From positions 124,001 through 188,000 of the forward strand of contig JALHQH010000008.1 in NCBI GenBank assembly GCA_022842065.1: a DNA stretch of 64,000 nt, in the 5' to 3' direction. Position 1 is the stretch's first letter; every line of letters begins with the position of its first letter. This document shows positions 52,662-61,268 of the stretch, piece by piece. The stretch comes from Caldilineaceae bacterium. Lineage in GTDB: Bacteria; Chloroflexota; Anaerolineae; Caldilineales; Caldilineaceae. Made by a program: the position numbers and the translations under genes. The notes under the pieces are model-generated. The model was not told the DNA's origin and ran no database searches. It was given only the letters and a program-made list of their open reading frames with translations.

Positions 52662-53669
52662 GTGATCCGCCCTTTTCAAGTAGGCGACATCTTTTTGATG
52701 CAAAGCCTGAGTAGACAGGCGACCTGGCTGAATTCTTATCAGGCCTTGCTGCAACCCTATTCGGTCATTGGGGCAGCATTGACCGCAATTGTGCCCTGGA
52801 ACGATGCCAAGGTAACCACTTATGTGTTAAATCAGCGTGGTCATGACCTTGCGCGCAGTGGTTTCTTGCAAGTGCAAAAGCGTGCTGGTCGTCCCGAAGC
52901 CGACATTCTTCTTCTGGCTCCCGCTCTCGATACGCCGCGTGGTCATCCTGCCATCTGGGAAAAGCTTCTATCACACTATCTCAGTGTTGTGACGACACAG
53001 CAGGTCATGCGCATCTATGTGGATGTGCCTGATCAGCCGTTGCTGGTCAACACCTTTAGCCATGTGGGTTTTCGCGCCTATACCCGGCAGACGATCTGGC
53101 GTTTGTCGCCTAGTCGGCTTGAATCCTTTGCCAACGACTGTTCTGACCAAGTCCGGCTCCAGGTGAATGAGGATGCATGGGGGTTGCGGCGCCTTTACAG
53201 CCTGGTTACTCCCCAGCACGTCCAACAGGCGGAAGGACAGCAGGTGCATGAAGCCTTGGATCCGCCCATCCTGGCTGGCTGGCAGGCTTTTGCGCGCCAG
53301 AGCTATGTCTTAGTCCGCGCTAGTGAGATTCTCGGCTGTCTGCGGATTAGTTATGGCATGCGTGGTATCTGGTTGCAACTGTGGAGCGATATGCAGCAAG
53401 TTGATAGCCAATGTATTCATCACTTGCTGCGCCATGCCCTCACTGAGATTCGGCGGCAAGGTGGCCGCCAGCCGATCTATATCGGTGTGCGCGACTACCA
53501 TGGCGCATTGGGCACAATTTTGAGTGATTATGGCTTTGCGCCTTTTACGGACCGCGCAAAAATGGTGAAGCATGTGGTGCAATGGGTAAAAAGTAAAGAG
53601 TCAGTGCTGATGCCGGCACTGGAAAGTGTGCCCGAAGCCGTTCCTGCTCCCTTTACGCTGCATGAGTAG
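52662..53669 (+). CDS. GNAT acetyltransferase-like protein of unknown substrate
   Basis: A 335-residue protein, probably with two GNAT-like halves. The first half begins VIRPFQVGDIFLMQSLS, as in GNAT enzymes, and has MRIYVDVPDQPLLVNTFSHVGFRAYTRQTIWRL, a typical final GNAT segment. The second half ends with IYIGVRDYHGALGTILSDYGFAPF. The Arg/Gln-Gly-x-Gly acetyl-CoA motif is not clear in either half, so catalysis is uncertain. The GTG at 52662 has AAGGAG 11 bases upstream and begins the recognisable domain; a TTG 45 bases earlier is unlikely. I could not identify the substrate. It stands alone between repeats and an AT-rich gap. Confidence 0.65.
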   Translation: MIRPFQVGDIFLMQSLSRQATWLNSYQALLQPYSVIGAALTAIVPWNDAKVTTYVLNQRGHDLARSGFLQVQKRAGRPEADILLLAPALDTPRGHPAIWEKLLSHYLSVVTTQQVMRIYVDVPDQPLLVNTFSHVGFRAYTRQTIWRLSPSRLESFANDCSDQVRLQVNEDAWGLRRLYSLVTPQHVQQAEGQQVHEALDPPILAGWQAFARQSYVLVRASEILGCLRISYGMRGIWLQLWSDMQQVDSQCIHHLLRHALTEIRRQGGRQPIYIGVRDYHGALGTILSDYGFAPFTDRAKMVKHVVQWVKSKESVLMPALESVPEAVPAPFTLHE

Positions 53670-53982
53670 GGCCGGCACAATTCAGCTGACCAGGTGGGTT
53701 ATCTACCATCTCTCAACCTGTTTTCTAGATCCTACGCTATGCAAAACATTAGCGTACTGTAACAAAAGCATGAGTATTCGTTGATTGTGGGAACATGCAC
53801 CAACATTATACCGTTTTAGATTTTAGTAGTAAGTTTTACTGGTGCAATTGCCCGTATCTAGATTGATGTCGCTATGTGGCATATCTATTCTGTATTTGAC
53901 TCTATATTTGATATTTGACGTTTCGTGAAAGAGCACTGTATACCGTAAACACGGACTATCGTTTGAGCGCGAAGGAATCCTT
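53670..53982. other. AT-rich intergenic region, no gene supported
   Basis: This 313-base gap is markedly AT-rich and must contain the promoter of the R3H ATPase gene. TATTTGA-type motifs repeat near 53893-53920, but I find no convincing pair of hexamers. AAGGA precedes the GTG start at 53983. Confidence 0.45.
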
Positions 53983-55734
53983 GTGACTGTAACCAATCCT
54001 ATTCTAGCAGCCCAACCAACCCAATCTACCCCCTCACAAACCACCAATCAAATTAATCGTGGTGATATGACAACTTTACAAATTACCGATGATCTTGACT
54101 TATTGCTGGCGATTTTGCCACAGCGCATTCGCGTTGCGCTTGATCAAGCCAATCGTTCTGCTGAACTCATCGAAGTAATCATGGATTTGGGACGTTTGCC
54201 GGAAGCGCGCTTTACTGTTGGCGAACTTTACTTGAGTGATACCGAAATTACGGCCGACGACCTCCAATCGGTGATTGACCAGATCGGTGATTTCGGCTCG
54301 GATAATCGCGCTGGCATCGAGCGTACCCTCCATCGCATCTCGGGTATGCGCAACCGTAAAGGTAAAATTATTGGCCTGACCTGCCGTGTCGGTCGCGCCG
54401 TCTTTGGCACGATTGACATTATTAAAGATATTGTTATGAGCGACAAGAGTATTCTCCTGCTTGGGCGCCCCGGGGTCGGCAAGACCACGATTCTGCGCGA
54501 AGCGGCGCGTGTGCGTGGCGAAGATCGCCGCGTGGTGATCGTCGACACGAGCAACGAAATTGCCGGTGATGGCGACATCCCGCACCCCGCGATTGGCCGT
54601 TCGCGACGGATGCAGGTGCCCGAACCAGTGCTGCAACACGAGGTGATGATCGAAGCTGTGGAAAACCACATGCCCGAAGTGATCATCATCGACGAAATTG
54701 GGCGCGAACAAGAAGCCGTCGCGGCCCGCACGATTGCCGAACGTGGGGTGCAGCTGATTGGCACCGCCCACGGCAATTCGTTGGAAAATCTGTTGATGAA
54801 TCCAACCTTAAGCGATCTGGTCGGCGGCATCGAATCGGTGACCCTTTCGGATGAAGAGGCTCGCCGTCGTGGCACCCAAAAAAGTGTGCTCGAGCGCAAA
54901 GCCCCGCCCACTTTTGATGTGCTCATCGAAATCCAAGAACGCCAGCGGATGGTGGTCCACCATGATGTTGGCGCGGCAGTTGATGCCCTCCTGCGTGGCC
55001 GCATCATGTCGCCGGAAGTGCGCAATATGGATGCCAAGGGGCAGCTGCATATTGAAAAAGTGCAGCCTGAGCAGCTTGACGGTGGCTCATCAGACCGCAT
55101 GGGTAAACACCGCCGGCCACGGCAGGGGCGTGCCGAAAGTGCGAAAACGCCGCCTGAGACCAACGGCGCACATACAACGGCCCCAGCACCCGCACCCACG
55201 GCGTGGAATTGGCAAGAGACTCTGGTGGAGGCGCCGGCCCCCGCCCCAGAGAGCCAACCCGAACGCGCTTCACGCATTATCCGCGTCTTCCCTTACGGCA
55301 TTGGCCAGAATCGCCTGCGCTCTGCTGCCAGCACCCTCAATGTGCCCGTGCAGATTGTCGATAATCTGAGCCAGGCCGATGTGGTGATGACCTTGAAAAA
55401 TTATTATCGCCAGCAGCCGCAGCCCCTGATGGATGCGGAACGGCGCAATGTGCCCATCTATGTGCTGCGCAGCAATACGGTGACTCAAATGGAGCAATGC
55501 CTGGTCGATATCTTCCAGATCCCCACGGATCCGGTCGATGTCTTTACCGAGGCCATGCGTGAGACCCAAGAGGGCATTCAGCAGGTGATGAATGGCTCCA
55601 CCACGATTGAGTTGCAGCCCCGTTCCGCGGCGATCCGCAGCCAACAGCATCAACTCGTCCGTGCCGCCAACCTAATCAGCCATAGCTACGGACGCGAACC
55701 CTACCGCCGCGTCCGCATCTTCCGCAAGGAATAG
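53983..55734 (+). CDS. SpoIIIAA/Ycf45-like AAA ATPase with R3H domain
   Basis: A 583-residue ATPase of the Ycf45 family, common in cyanobacteria, plastids and Chloroflexota and related to the sporulation protein SpoIIIAA. The ATPase domain (about 60-340) has P-loop [16 protein letters not shown], Walker [15 protein letters not shown] and sensor [15 protein letters not shown] Pro/Ala-rich linker follows (about 375-430), then a domain of about 90 residues ([18 protein letters not shown] to [10 protein letters not shown]). The end is an R3H nucleic-acid-binding domain ([27 protein letters not shown]). GTG at 53983 has AAGGA; a later ATG at 54067 would remove a disordered start. Function is not established. 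R3H suggests RNA or ssDNA binding. Confidence 0.9.
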   Translation: MTVTNPILAAQPTQSTPSQTTNQINRGDMTTLQITDDLDLLLAILPQRIRVALDQANRSAELIEVIMDLGRLPEARFTVGELYLSDTEITADDLQSVIDQIGDFGSDNRAGIERTLHRISGMRNRKGKIIGLTCRVGRAVFGTIDIIKDIVMSDKSILLLGRPGVGKTTILREAARVRGEDRRVVIVDTSNEIAGDGDIPHPAIGRSRRMQVPEPVLQHEVMIEAVENHMPEVIIIDEIGREQEAVAARTIAERGVQLIGTAHGNSLENLLMNPTLSDLVGGIESVTLSDEEARRRGTQKSVLERKAPPTFDVLIEIQERQRMVVHHDVGAAVDALLRGRIMSPEVRNMDAKGQLHIEKVQPEQLDGGSSDRMGKHRRPRQGRAESAKTPPETNGAHTTAPAPAPTAWNWQETLVEAPAPAPESQPERASRIIRVFPYGIGQNRLRSAASTLNVPVQIVDNLSQADVVMTLKNYYRQQPQPLMDAERRNVPIYVLRSNTVTQMEQCLVDIFQIPTDPVDVFTEAMRETQEGIQQVMNGSTTIELQPRSAAIRSQQHQLVRAANLISHSYGREPYRRVRIFRKE

Positions 55735-55753
55735 GATGGTAGATCGGTAGATG

Positions 55754-55892
55754 AGTACACTGTAAATTAAGTTTTCTGAAATTGTCATTCTGAGTTACCG
55801 ATGTTGCATTGGCAACATCGGTAACTCAGAATGACAGAACCTACGATTATTTTGTTTACCGTTTAATTAAGTACAGTGTAAATTAAGTTTTC
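55754..55892. repeat. 23-bp direct repeats flanking a palindrome
   Basis: AGTACACTGTAAATTAAGTT at 55754-55773 (extending to 55776) recurs as AGTACAGTGTAAATTAAGTT at 55870-55889 (to 55892) with one mismatch. The 25-bp palindrome 55783-55836 lies between them. Direct repeats around a perfect inverted repeat are the layout of a small insertion, so this could be a MITE-like element. No transposase is present. Confidence 0.6.
55783..55836. repeat. 25-bp perfect inverted repeat
   Basis: Arms of 25 bases at 55783-55807 and 55812-55836 (TGTCATTCTGAG...GATGTTGC and its complement) with a four-base loop. It begins 49 bases after the R3H ATPase stop. It may terminate that gene or be part of a small mobile repeat, given the direct repeats around it. 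Confidence 0.75.
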
Positions 55893-55923
55893 ACCAGGTT
55901 TGCCCAGGGGCACCGGCAACACG

Positions 55924-55989
55924 GTCTTCCTGGAAGGGGTCACTAGATTGTGCTGTAAGCAACGATCGTGTGACCCCTTCCAGGAAGAC
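55924..55989. repeat. 20-bp hairpin upstream of tmk with CTTCC-N-GGAAG core
   Basis: GTCTTCCTGGAAGGGGTCAC (55924-55943) pairs perfectly with the complement at 55970-55989 around a 26-base loop. Each arm contains the self-complementary core CTTCC(T/A)GGAAG. A hairpin with the same core lies at 56777-56839, on the other side of tmk. Remaining bases to the tmk start show nothing more. Confidence 0.7.
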
Positions 55990-56111
55990 TTTTCGCTCCC
56001 ATCAAAATTTCGGATTACTTGGTTTACAGGGTAATAAGTGCATTATCCTTATTTACCGACTGTACCGATGTACCTATCCACTTACCCACCCTTCCCAACG
56101 AACGAACACTC

Positions 56112-56738
56112 GTGAGCCACTTTATTACCTTTGAAGGACCCGAAGGGGGTGGCAAAACCACCCAGATTCAACTGTTACACCAAGCGTTGGTGGCCGTGGG
56201 TCACCGGGTGGTGGCGACGCGTGAGCCGGGGGGCACAGCGATTGGCAATGCCATCCGCACCGTCTTGCTCGACAGCGCTAACACGGTGATGAGCGCGCGG
56301 GCTGAGGCGCTGCTCTTTAATGCGGCACGCGCGCAATTGGTCGATGAGGTCATTCAACCCGCGCGGCAGGCCGGCCAGATTGTGCTCTGTGATCGCTATG
56401 CCGATAGCACCCTGGCCTATCAGGGTTATGGCCGTGACCTGGATTTAACTGCATTACGCGGGTTAATCGCCTTTGCCACCGGCGATCTACAGCCCGATCT
56501 CACGATCTTTCTCAACATTGATCCCGCCGCCGGCCTGGCGCGCAAGCGGACCTTGACCGGCGATGATTGGAATCGGCTGGAAGAGGAGCACCTTTCCTTT
56601 CACCAGCGCGTCCGGGCCGGCTTTCTGACCTTGGCCGCGGCCGAACCACAACGCTGGCTGGTGGTTGATGGTGGCCAACCAATGGCCACCGTCCACGCGG
56701 CGATCTGGGCGCGGGTCACAGCCTTGCTCGCAAGATAA
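56112..56738 (+). CDS. tmk: Thymidylate kinase
   Basis: A 208-residue enzyme that phosphorylates dTMP to dTDP. P-loop FEGPEGGGKTTQ (about 6-17), the DR(Y) motif LCDRYADSTLAYQGYG with the dTMP-binding Tyr and Arg, TREPGGTAIG, and LID region GLARKRT then DWNRLEEEHLSFHQRV. Length is normal. The GTG at 56112 is chosen because it gives VSHFITFEGPEGGGKT directly; a start 31 codons upstream is not protein-like. The next gene on the strand is darA, the usual tmk neighbour. It is bracketed by two related hairpins. Confidence 0.94.
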   Translation: MSHFITFEGPEGGGKTTQIQLLHQALVAVGHRVVATREPGGTAIGNAIRTVLLDSANTVMSARAEALLFNAARAQLVDEVIQPARQAGQIVLCDRYADSTLAYQGYGRDLDLTALRGLIAFATGDLQPDLTIFLNIDPAAGLARKRTLTGDDWNRLEEEHLSFHQRVRAGFLTLAAAEPQRWLVVDGGQPMATVHAAIWARVTALLAR

Positions 56739-56776
56739 ACGGTGGCTCTTCAGGAATTCAGGGGGTTGAGATGGAT

Positions 56777-56839
56777 CCTTCCTGGAAGAGGCCGCAATTT
56801 GTCGGTCTGCGCACAATTGTTGCGCCTCTTCCAGGAAGG
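56777..56839. terminator. 16-bp hairpin downstream of tmk with CTTCC-N-GGAAG core
   Basis: CCTTCCTGGAAGAGGC (56777-56792) pairs perfectly with GCCTCTTCCAGGAAGG (56824-56839) over a 31-base loop. Each arm carries CTTCC(T/A)GGAAG as in the hairpin at 55924-55989. It starts 38 bases after the tmk stop, a terminator-like place, and ends before darA. No T-run. Confidence 0.65.
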
Positions 56840-57032
56840 GTAACCCCATCAGATCCAGAAGCACCTAAACGGTAACGCCGCTGCGCGTGGGCTATTGCTG
56901 CCGACACGCTCGTCGCCGGCAGCGATGACTGCTTAGATTTGTAGTGGCATTAGAGGCCGAGTATACTGACGGCAGTTGTCATATCGGGGCGAAATCATGC
57001 TGGCGTTCAGCGGAGAAAGTAGAAGTGGCGCG

Positions 57033-57362
57033 ATGAAAATGGTGATGGCGATTGTCAACAGTGATGACAGCCGAAATGTGATTGATCGCCTCTCGCGCCG
57101 TGGCTTTGCGGTGACGGTGCTCAACTCTTCGGGGGGCTTTCTGCGGGTGGGCAATACGACCCTGCTCTGTGGGGTTGAGGGCGAGCGCGTTGCGGAAGTA
57201 ACGGCGATTATTCGGGAAAGCTGCCCAAGCCGCATTCAATATGTGACACCCTTGCCGCCGGTCATGGAGCCGGGCGAGGTCAACATCCCGCGCCCGGTTG
57301 AGAAACATGTGGGTGGGGCGACGATCTTTGTCCTGGGTGTCGAACAGTTTGAAAAAGTTTAA
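57033..57362 (+). CDS. darA: Cyclic-di-AMP receptor DarA (PII-like, YaaQ/DUF970)
   Basis: A 109-residue PII-like protein, trimeric in known cases, that binds c-di-AMP. Family marks are MKMVMAIVNSDDSRNVIDRLSRRGF at the start, STGGFLR-like NSSGGFLRVGNTTLLCGV (the glycine loop that contacts the nucleotide) and HVGGATIFVLGVEQFEKV at the end. The ATG at 57033 is the family start; upstream starts at 56997 or 56976 would add non-conserved residues. tmk lies upstream, as in Firmicutes. The stop overlaps the convergent FmdB gene by four bases. Ligand is inferred from homology; no diadenylate cyclase is in the window. Confidence 0.92.
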   Translation: MKMVMAIVNSDDSRNVIDRLSRRGFAVTVLNSSGGFLRVGNTTLLCGVEGERVAEVTAIIRESCPSRIQYVTPLPPVMEPGEVNIPRPVEKHVGGATIFVLGVEQFEKV

Positions 57363-57766
57363 TCATCAAAATCACCCATCCCTGCCGACCCCATGCCGTC
57401 ACCACCGCCCAGATCAGGCATCGACTGTTCAATCGCATCCGGGCTTTCCCCGGCCTCCAGGCGATTGAGCACCTCACTCATCTCCGCATCCATCGGTTCA
57501 CCCATCTCATTGCTCATCTTACGCATCAAGCTGGCTAATGCGCGCGGATCTTCCCCTTCCAGCCCAGCCATTAGCGACGGATCCGCCAGATCTTCCATGC
57601 GGCTCTCTTCCGAGCGGTGTACGGCAACGCGACTGATCAGCCGATGTAGGCGTACGCTGTCACAGCTGGGACAGTGTGCTTCACTGTTGCTGGCGGCACT
57701 AAAGGTGCGGAAAAAGATGTTGACCCGCTTGCGACAATCAAGACAAAAATATTCATAAATGGGCAT
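57359..57766 (-). CDS. FmdB-type zinc ribbon protein with acidic tail
   Basis: A 135-residue protein. The first 45 residues are the FmdB/putative regulatory zinc ribbon: MPIYEYFCLDCRKR and HCPSCDSVRLHRLIS with two CxxC pairs. The rest is a Met/Glu/Asp-rich tail (MSNEMGEPMDAEMSEVLNRLEAGE, PDLGGGDGMGSAGMGDFDD) of unknown role. The ATG at 57766 is the clear family start. It is convergent with darA with stops overlapping. A sigma-70 candidate lies at 57929-57957. Confidence 0.88.
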   Translation of the reverse strand: MPIYEYFCLDCRKRVNIFFRTFSAASNSEAHCPSCDSVRLHRLISRVAVHRSEESRMEDLADPSLMAGLEGEDPRALASLMRKMSNEMGEPMDAEMSEVLNRLEAGESPDAIEQSMPDLGGGDGMGSAGMGDFDD

Positions 57767-57928
57767 CTTTATATTCCTATTAGCTCTTAAAGGGCGAGCA
57801 AATTTTCGCTCACAGCCTGACGCGCATATACTGGATGCAGGTTCCCAATGCAGCATTGTGGTTGCGAGTGTAACCGCCTGGGTGAATACCACCGCTTTGG
57901 TAAGTGGTGTACCAAGTGATTTGTTTCT

Positions 57929-57957
57929 ATTATACTGGCGTGTTGGAGAGCTTGCAA
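57929..57957 (-). promoter_or_regulatory. Candidate promoter of the FmdB gene
   Basis: On the minus strand TTGCAA (57957-57952, four of six -35 bases), a 17-base spacer and a perfect TATAAT (57934-57929). The FmdB start would be about 155 bases downstream of the transcription start. The reverse side also offers TATACT (57931-57936) for the plus strand toward gmk, but with no -35 to match. Confidence 0.5.
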
Positions 57958-58096
57958 ACAGGGCGTCGTCAGGTAAAAGTTAAGCAGCGATCATATGCTT
58001 GCAGCGTTAGCTCTTCTGTGTATAAAGCTAGGGCTCGCACAACGTCCGCCATGCGGGGCGTGCGTCGTCTTATAAAAGAAAGATGAGGAGTGTGGC

Positions 58097-58747
58097 GTGA
58101 ACCACATTTCAGACAAAGATCAAGAGGTTGAAGATATTTACCAGCGGCTCTGTAGCCCACGGCCAGTATTGGTCGTGATCTCAGGCCCCAGTGGTGTGGG
58201 CAAAGATGCAACCATCAACCTGATGAAACAGAGCAATTACCCCTTTTACTTTGTGGTGACGGCCACCACTCGGCCAAAGCGACCGACCGAAGTTGATGGC
58301 GTCGATTATCACTTTGTCTCCGTCGGTGAATTTGCCGAAATGATTACCCAGGGCGAACTGCTGGAACATGCCGTCGTCTATGGCGACTACAAAGGCATTC
58401 CCAAAAAACATGTGCGTGAAGCACTGGCCAGTGGTCAGGATGTGATCATGCGCATTGACGTGCAAGGCGCGGCCACGATCCGTAAGCTGGTGCCCAACGC
58501 AGTGACCATCTTCCTGGTTGCAGAGAATGAAGATGAGTTGATCCGCCGCCTGCAAGAACGTAAGACCGAAGATCCGGACAAATTGAAAATGCGGATTGCC
58601 ACCGCCCGCCAGGAACTCAAGCGCATTGCGGAATTCGACTATGTGGTGCTCAACTGTATGAATGAGCAAGAAAAGACCGTTGAACGGGTAACCAGCATTA
58701 TCGCCGCGGAGAAGAGCCGGGTGGAATGGTCGCCGGTGGAATTATGA
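58097..58747 (+). CDS. gmk: Guanylate kinase
   Basis: A 216-residue enzyme converting GMP to GDP. P-loop VVISGPSGVGKDATI (about 34-48), GMP-binding TTRPKRPTEVDGVDYHFVS with the Arg and Tyr contacts, EHAVVYGDYKGIP, and DVQGAATIRKLVPNAVTIFL. The start GTG at 58097 has GAGGAG ahead. There are about 30 residues before the P-loop, more than in Escherichia coli, probably disordered. The stop overlaps the rhomboid start (ATGA). The long leader from 57767 to 58096 carries only the FmdB promoter. Confidence 0.95.
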   Translation: MNHISDKDQEVEDIYQRLCSPRPVLVVISGPSGVGKDATINLMKQSNYPFYFVVTATTRPKRPTEVDGVDYHFVSVGEFAEMITQGELLEHAVVYGDYKGIPKKHVREALASGQDVIMRIDVQGAATIRKLVPNAVTIFLVAENEDELIRRLQERKTEDPDKLKMRIATARQELKRIAEFDYVVLNCMNEQEKTVERVTSIIAAEKSRVEWSPVEL

Positions 58748-59586
58748 GCCAACCCTTACCCCCTCAAAACACACAGCCGTACAACCTTCAACCAGATCCG
58801 GCTGACGCGGAATTTATCGAGGTAGAAGGCGCGTCGTCGCGGCCACAATTTTTTATCCGCATGGCCCCGCCGACCTGGATGCGGATCTTGTTGGGCTGCA
58901 ATATCGCCGTGTTTGTGGCCATGATCGCCTATGGCGTGGTGGTTTATAATGATTGGAATGGTACCGAGAATGCCCGGGTCCTCATCACCTTTGGCGCTAA
59001 GGTCAACGAGCTGATTGCCCTTGGCCAATACTGGCGGCTGTTAACGGCCATGTTTATCCACATTGGGGTGTTCCATATTCTCTTTAACCTCTATGCCTTG
59101 AATGCCTTAGGCCCAATGGTAGAAGGTTTCTTTGGCAATCGCCGCTTCTTGATCATCTACTTTATCGGCGGCTTGTGGGGTTCGGTGGCCAGCTATGCCT
59201 TCTCTAGCGCGCTCTCGGCCGGTGCTTCGGGGGCGATTTTTGGCTTGGCGGGGGCGACAACGGTCTATTTCTTGCGTTACCGCGAGAATTTCGGCGCACG
59301 CGGTCGAGCCATTTTGCAGAATATGCTGGTGGTGATCGGCATTAACCTGGCGCTGGGGGTCTTTAGTCCAGGGATTGACAATTGGGGCCATATGGGTGGG
59401 CTGGTCGGTGGTGCGGCCATCGCTTTTGGCCTGCTGCCCCGTTACCAAGCGCCGGTAGCCTTACAATTCGGTGCCCAACCCTTGGTCGAAGAGCCGCGCC
59501 CCAATGTAGAGTGGCTTTGGGTCATTGGCCAGCTGGCTTTACTCTGGTTGGCCATTCAATATATTGGCCAGAATTACCTGCAGTAA
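58744..59586 (+). CDS. Rhomboid family intramembrane serine protease
   Basis: A 280-residue membrane protease. After a soluble start of about 50 residues, six to seven hydrophobic helices follow. The nucleophile is in GASGAIFGLAG (Ser about 162) and the catalytic His in NWGHMGGLVGG (about 216), with the conserved HIGVFHILFNLYAL in loop and helix 2. The protein should cut membrane proteins; substrate is unknown. The ATG overlaps the gmk stop by four bases, so translation is coupled. Confidence 0.93.
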   Translation: MSQPLPPQNTQPYNLQPDPADAEFIEVEGASSRPQFFIRMAPPTWMRILLGCNIAVFVAMIAYGVVVYNDWNGTENARVLITFGAKVNELIALGQYWRLLTAMFIHIGVFHILFNLYALNALGPMVEGFFGNRRFLIIYFIGGLWGSVASYAFSSALSAGASGAIFGLAGATTVYFLRYRENFGARGRAILQNMLVVIGINLALGVFSPGIDNWGHMGGLVGGAAIAFGLLPRYQAPVALQFGAQPLVEEPRPNVEWLWVIGQLALLWLAIQYIGQNYLQ

Positions 59587-59693
59587 CACGCACAAGGTGG
59601 GGTATACCCGCAAAGGACGCCTGCGCGGCTGACTTGCGCCGTCATGTGTGGTTAGGTTTCGGTTTTAATTCTTAACGCCCAGGAAAACGTGCG

Positions 59694-61268
59694 ATGAACT
59701 ATCAACGCTCAAGTGGTATTCTGCTTCATCCGACCTCGTTGCCTGGTCGCTATGGGATTGGCAGCATGAACGAGGCGGCCTATCAATGGGTCGATTTTTT
59801 GCATGTCACCCGGCAGAGCCTCTGGCAGCTCTTGCCGTTGGGGCCAACCGGTTATGGTGATAGCCCCTATCAGAGCTTTAGCTCCTTTGCGGGTAATCCT
59901 TATCTGATCAGCCTGGAAGCATTGGTGGCGGACGGGCTACTGGAACAGGCCGTCCTGGATCAGGCCCCGAGCTTCCCGGCTGACCATGTTGATTTTGGCG
60001 CGATCTATTACTGGAAACTGCCCCTGTTGCGCCGCGCTGCCGGTGATTTCGCCGGCCGTGCCAGTGCCGACCAACAGGCGGACTTTGCCCAATTCTGTGC
60101 CACCGAGGCGGATTGGCTCGATGACTTTGCGCTCTTTATGGCGCTCAAAGATGCCCACAGCGGGCAGGCGTGGAATCAATGGGCGATGGGGTTGCGCAGC
60201 CGTCAACCGGCGGCCCTACAAGCCGCGGCCACGACCCATGCCGCCGCCGTGCATGGCCATAAATTTAACCAATGGCTCTTTTACCGCCAGTGGCAACAAC
60301 TCAAAGCCTATGCTAATGCACGGGGCATTCAGATCATCGGCGACATCCCGATTTTTGTGGCGATGGATAGCGCAGACGCCTGGACCAATCCGACCGAATT
60401 TTTCCTGGATGAGCAATTCCAACCGACCGTTGTCGCTGGGGTGCCGCCCGACTATTTTAGCGCCACCGGTCAACTCTGGGGGAATCCGCTCTACAACTGG
60501 GAACGAATGCAGGCGACCGGCTATCGCTGGTGGTTGCGCCGCATTCGGGCCGCGCTGCGCCTCTATGACATTGTGCGCATCGACCACTTCCGTGGCTTTG
60601 CCGGTTACTGGGAAGTGCCGGCGGCGGAAATGACCGCGATCAACGGCCAGTGGCTGCCGGGACCGGGGAGGGATTTCTTCGAGGTGGTGGCACGTGAACT
60701 GGGCGAACTGCCGATTATCGCCGAGGATCTGGGCGAAATCACCCCTGATGTGGTTGCCCTCCGTGATGGCTTTGGGCTGCCAGGCATGAAGATTCTGCAA
60801 TTCGCCTTTAGCACCGACGCCAGCGATAAATTCTTGCCCCATAATTACTCAAGCAACTTTGTTGTCTACACCGGCACCCACGACAACGACACGACGGTCG
60901 GTTGGTATCAGCAGAGCGCCACCCAACATGAGCGCGATCACTTCCGCCGTTATCTGCGCACCGACGGCCATGATCCGGCCTGGAGCATGATCGAAGCGGC
61001 CTTTCGCAGCGTCGCCGTGATGGCGCTTGCCCCCCTACAGGATCTTCTGAGTCTCGACACCGCTGCCCGCATGAACCTGCCCGGCCGCGCTAGCGGCAAC
61101 TGGGGGTGGCGTTTTGCGCCGGACCAAGTGAACGAATTTGTGGCGGCGCGCTTACAAGAAATGACGCTGCTCTATGGCCGTGACCCTGCTACCTATGCCG
61201 GTAAAGACCCCGAAGCCGGTGGGCAGAGTGGCCAGGATCAGAAGGGGTTGGGCGATCAGCCCGCGTGA
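59694..61268 (+). CDS. malQ: 4-alpha-glucanotransferase
   Basis: A GH77 amylomaltase of 524 residues which moves maltooligosaccharide units between glucans. Family marks: RSSGILLHPTSLPGRYGIG at the start, SPYQSFSSFAGNPYLISLE, nucleophile Asp in RIDHFRGF (about 297), acid Glu in IIAEDLGEITPDV (about 344), and THDNDTTVGWY (about 394). It is complete, with a tail of about 30 Gly/Gln-rich residues. The stop overlaps the GTG of the next gene. Maltodextrin or glycogen metabolism is expected; no other glucan gene is in the window. Confidence 0.96.
   Translation: MNYQRSSGILLHPTSLPGRYGIGSMNEAAYQWVDFLHVTRQSLWQLLPLGPTGYGDSPYQSFSSFAGNPYLISLEALVADGLLEQAVLDQAPSFPADHVDFGAIYYWKLPLLRRAAGDFAGRASADQQADFAQFCATEADWLDDFALFMALKDAHSGQAWNQWAMGLRSRQPAALQAAATTHAAAVHGHKFNQWLFYRQWQQLKAYANARGIQIIGDIPIFVAMDSADAWTNPTEFFLDEQFQPTVVAGVPPDYFSATGQLWGNPLYNWERMQATGYRWWLRRIRAALRLYDIVRIDHFRGFAGYWEVPAAEMTAINGQWLPGPGRDFFEVVARELGELPIIAEDLGEITPDVVALRDGFGLPGMKILQFAFSTDASDKFLPHNYSSNFVVYTGTHDNDTTVGWYQQSATQHERDHFRRYLRTDGHDPAWSMIEAAFRSVAVMALAPLQDLLSLDTAARMNLPGRASGNWGWRFAPDQVNEFVAARLQEMTLLYGRDPATYAGKDPEAGGQSGQDQKGLGDQPA

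Noticed and set aside
54228..55277. Long open frame (349 codons) on the minus strand inside the R3H ATPase gene
   Set aside because: It is antisense to a well-conserved ATPase and consists of low-complexity Arg/Ser/Pro sequence; it is a codon-bias shadow.
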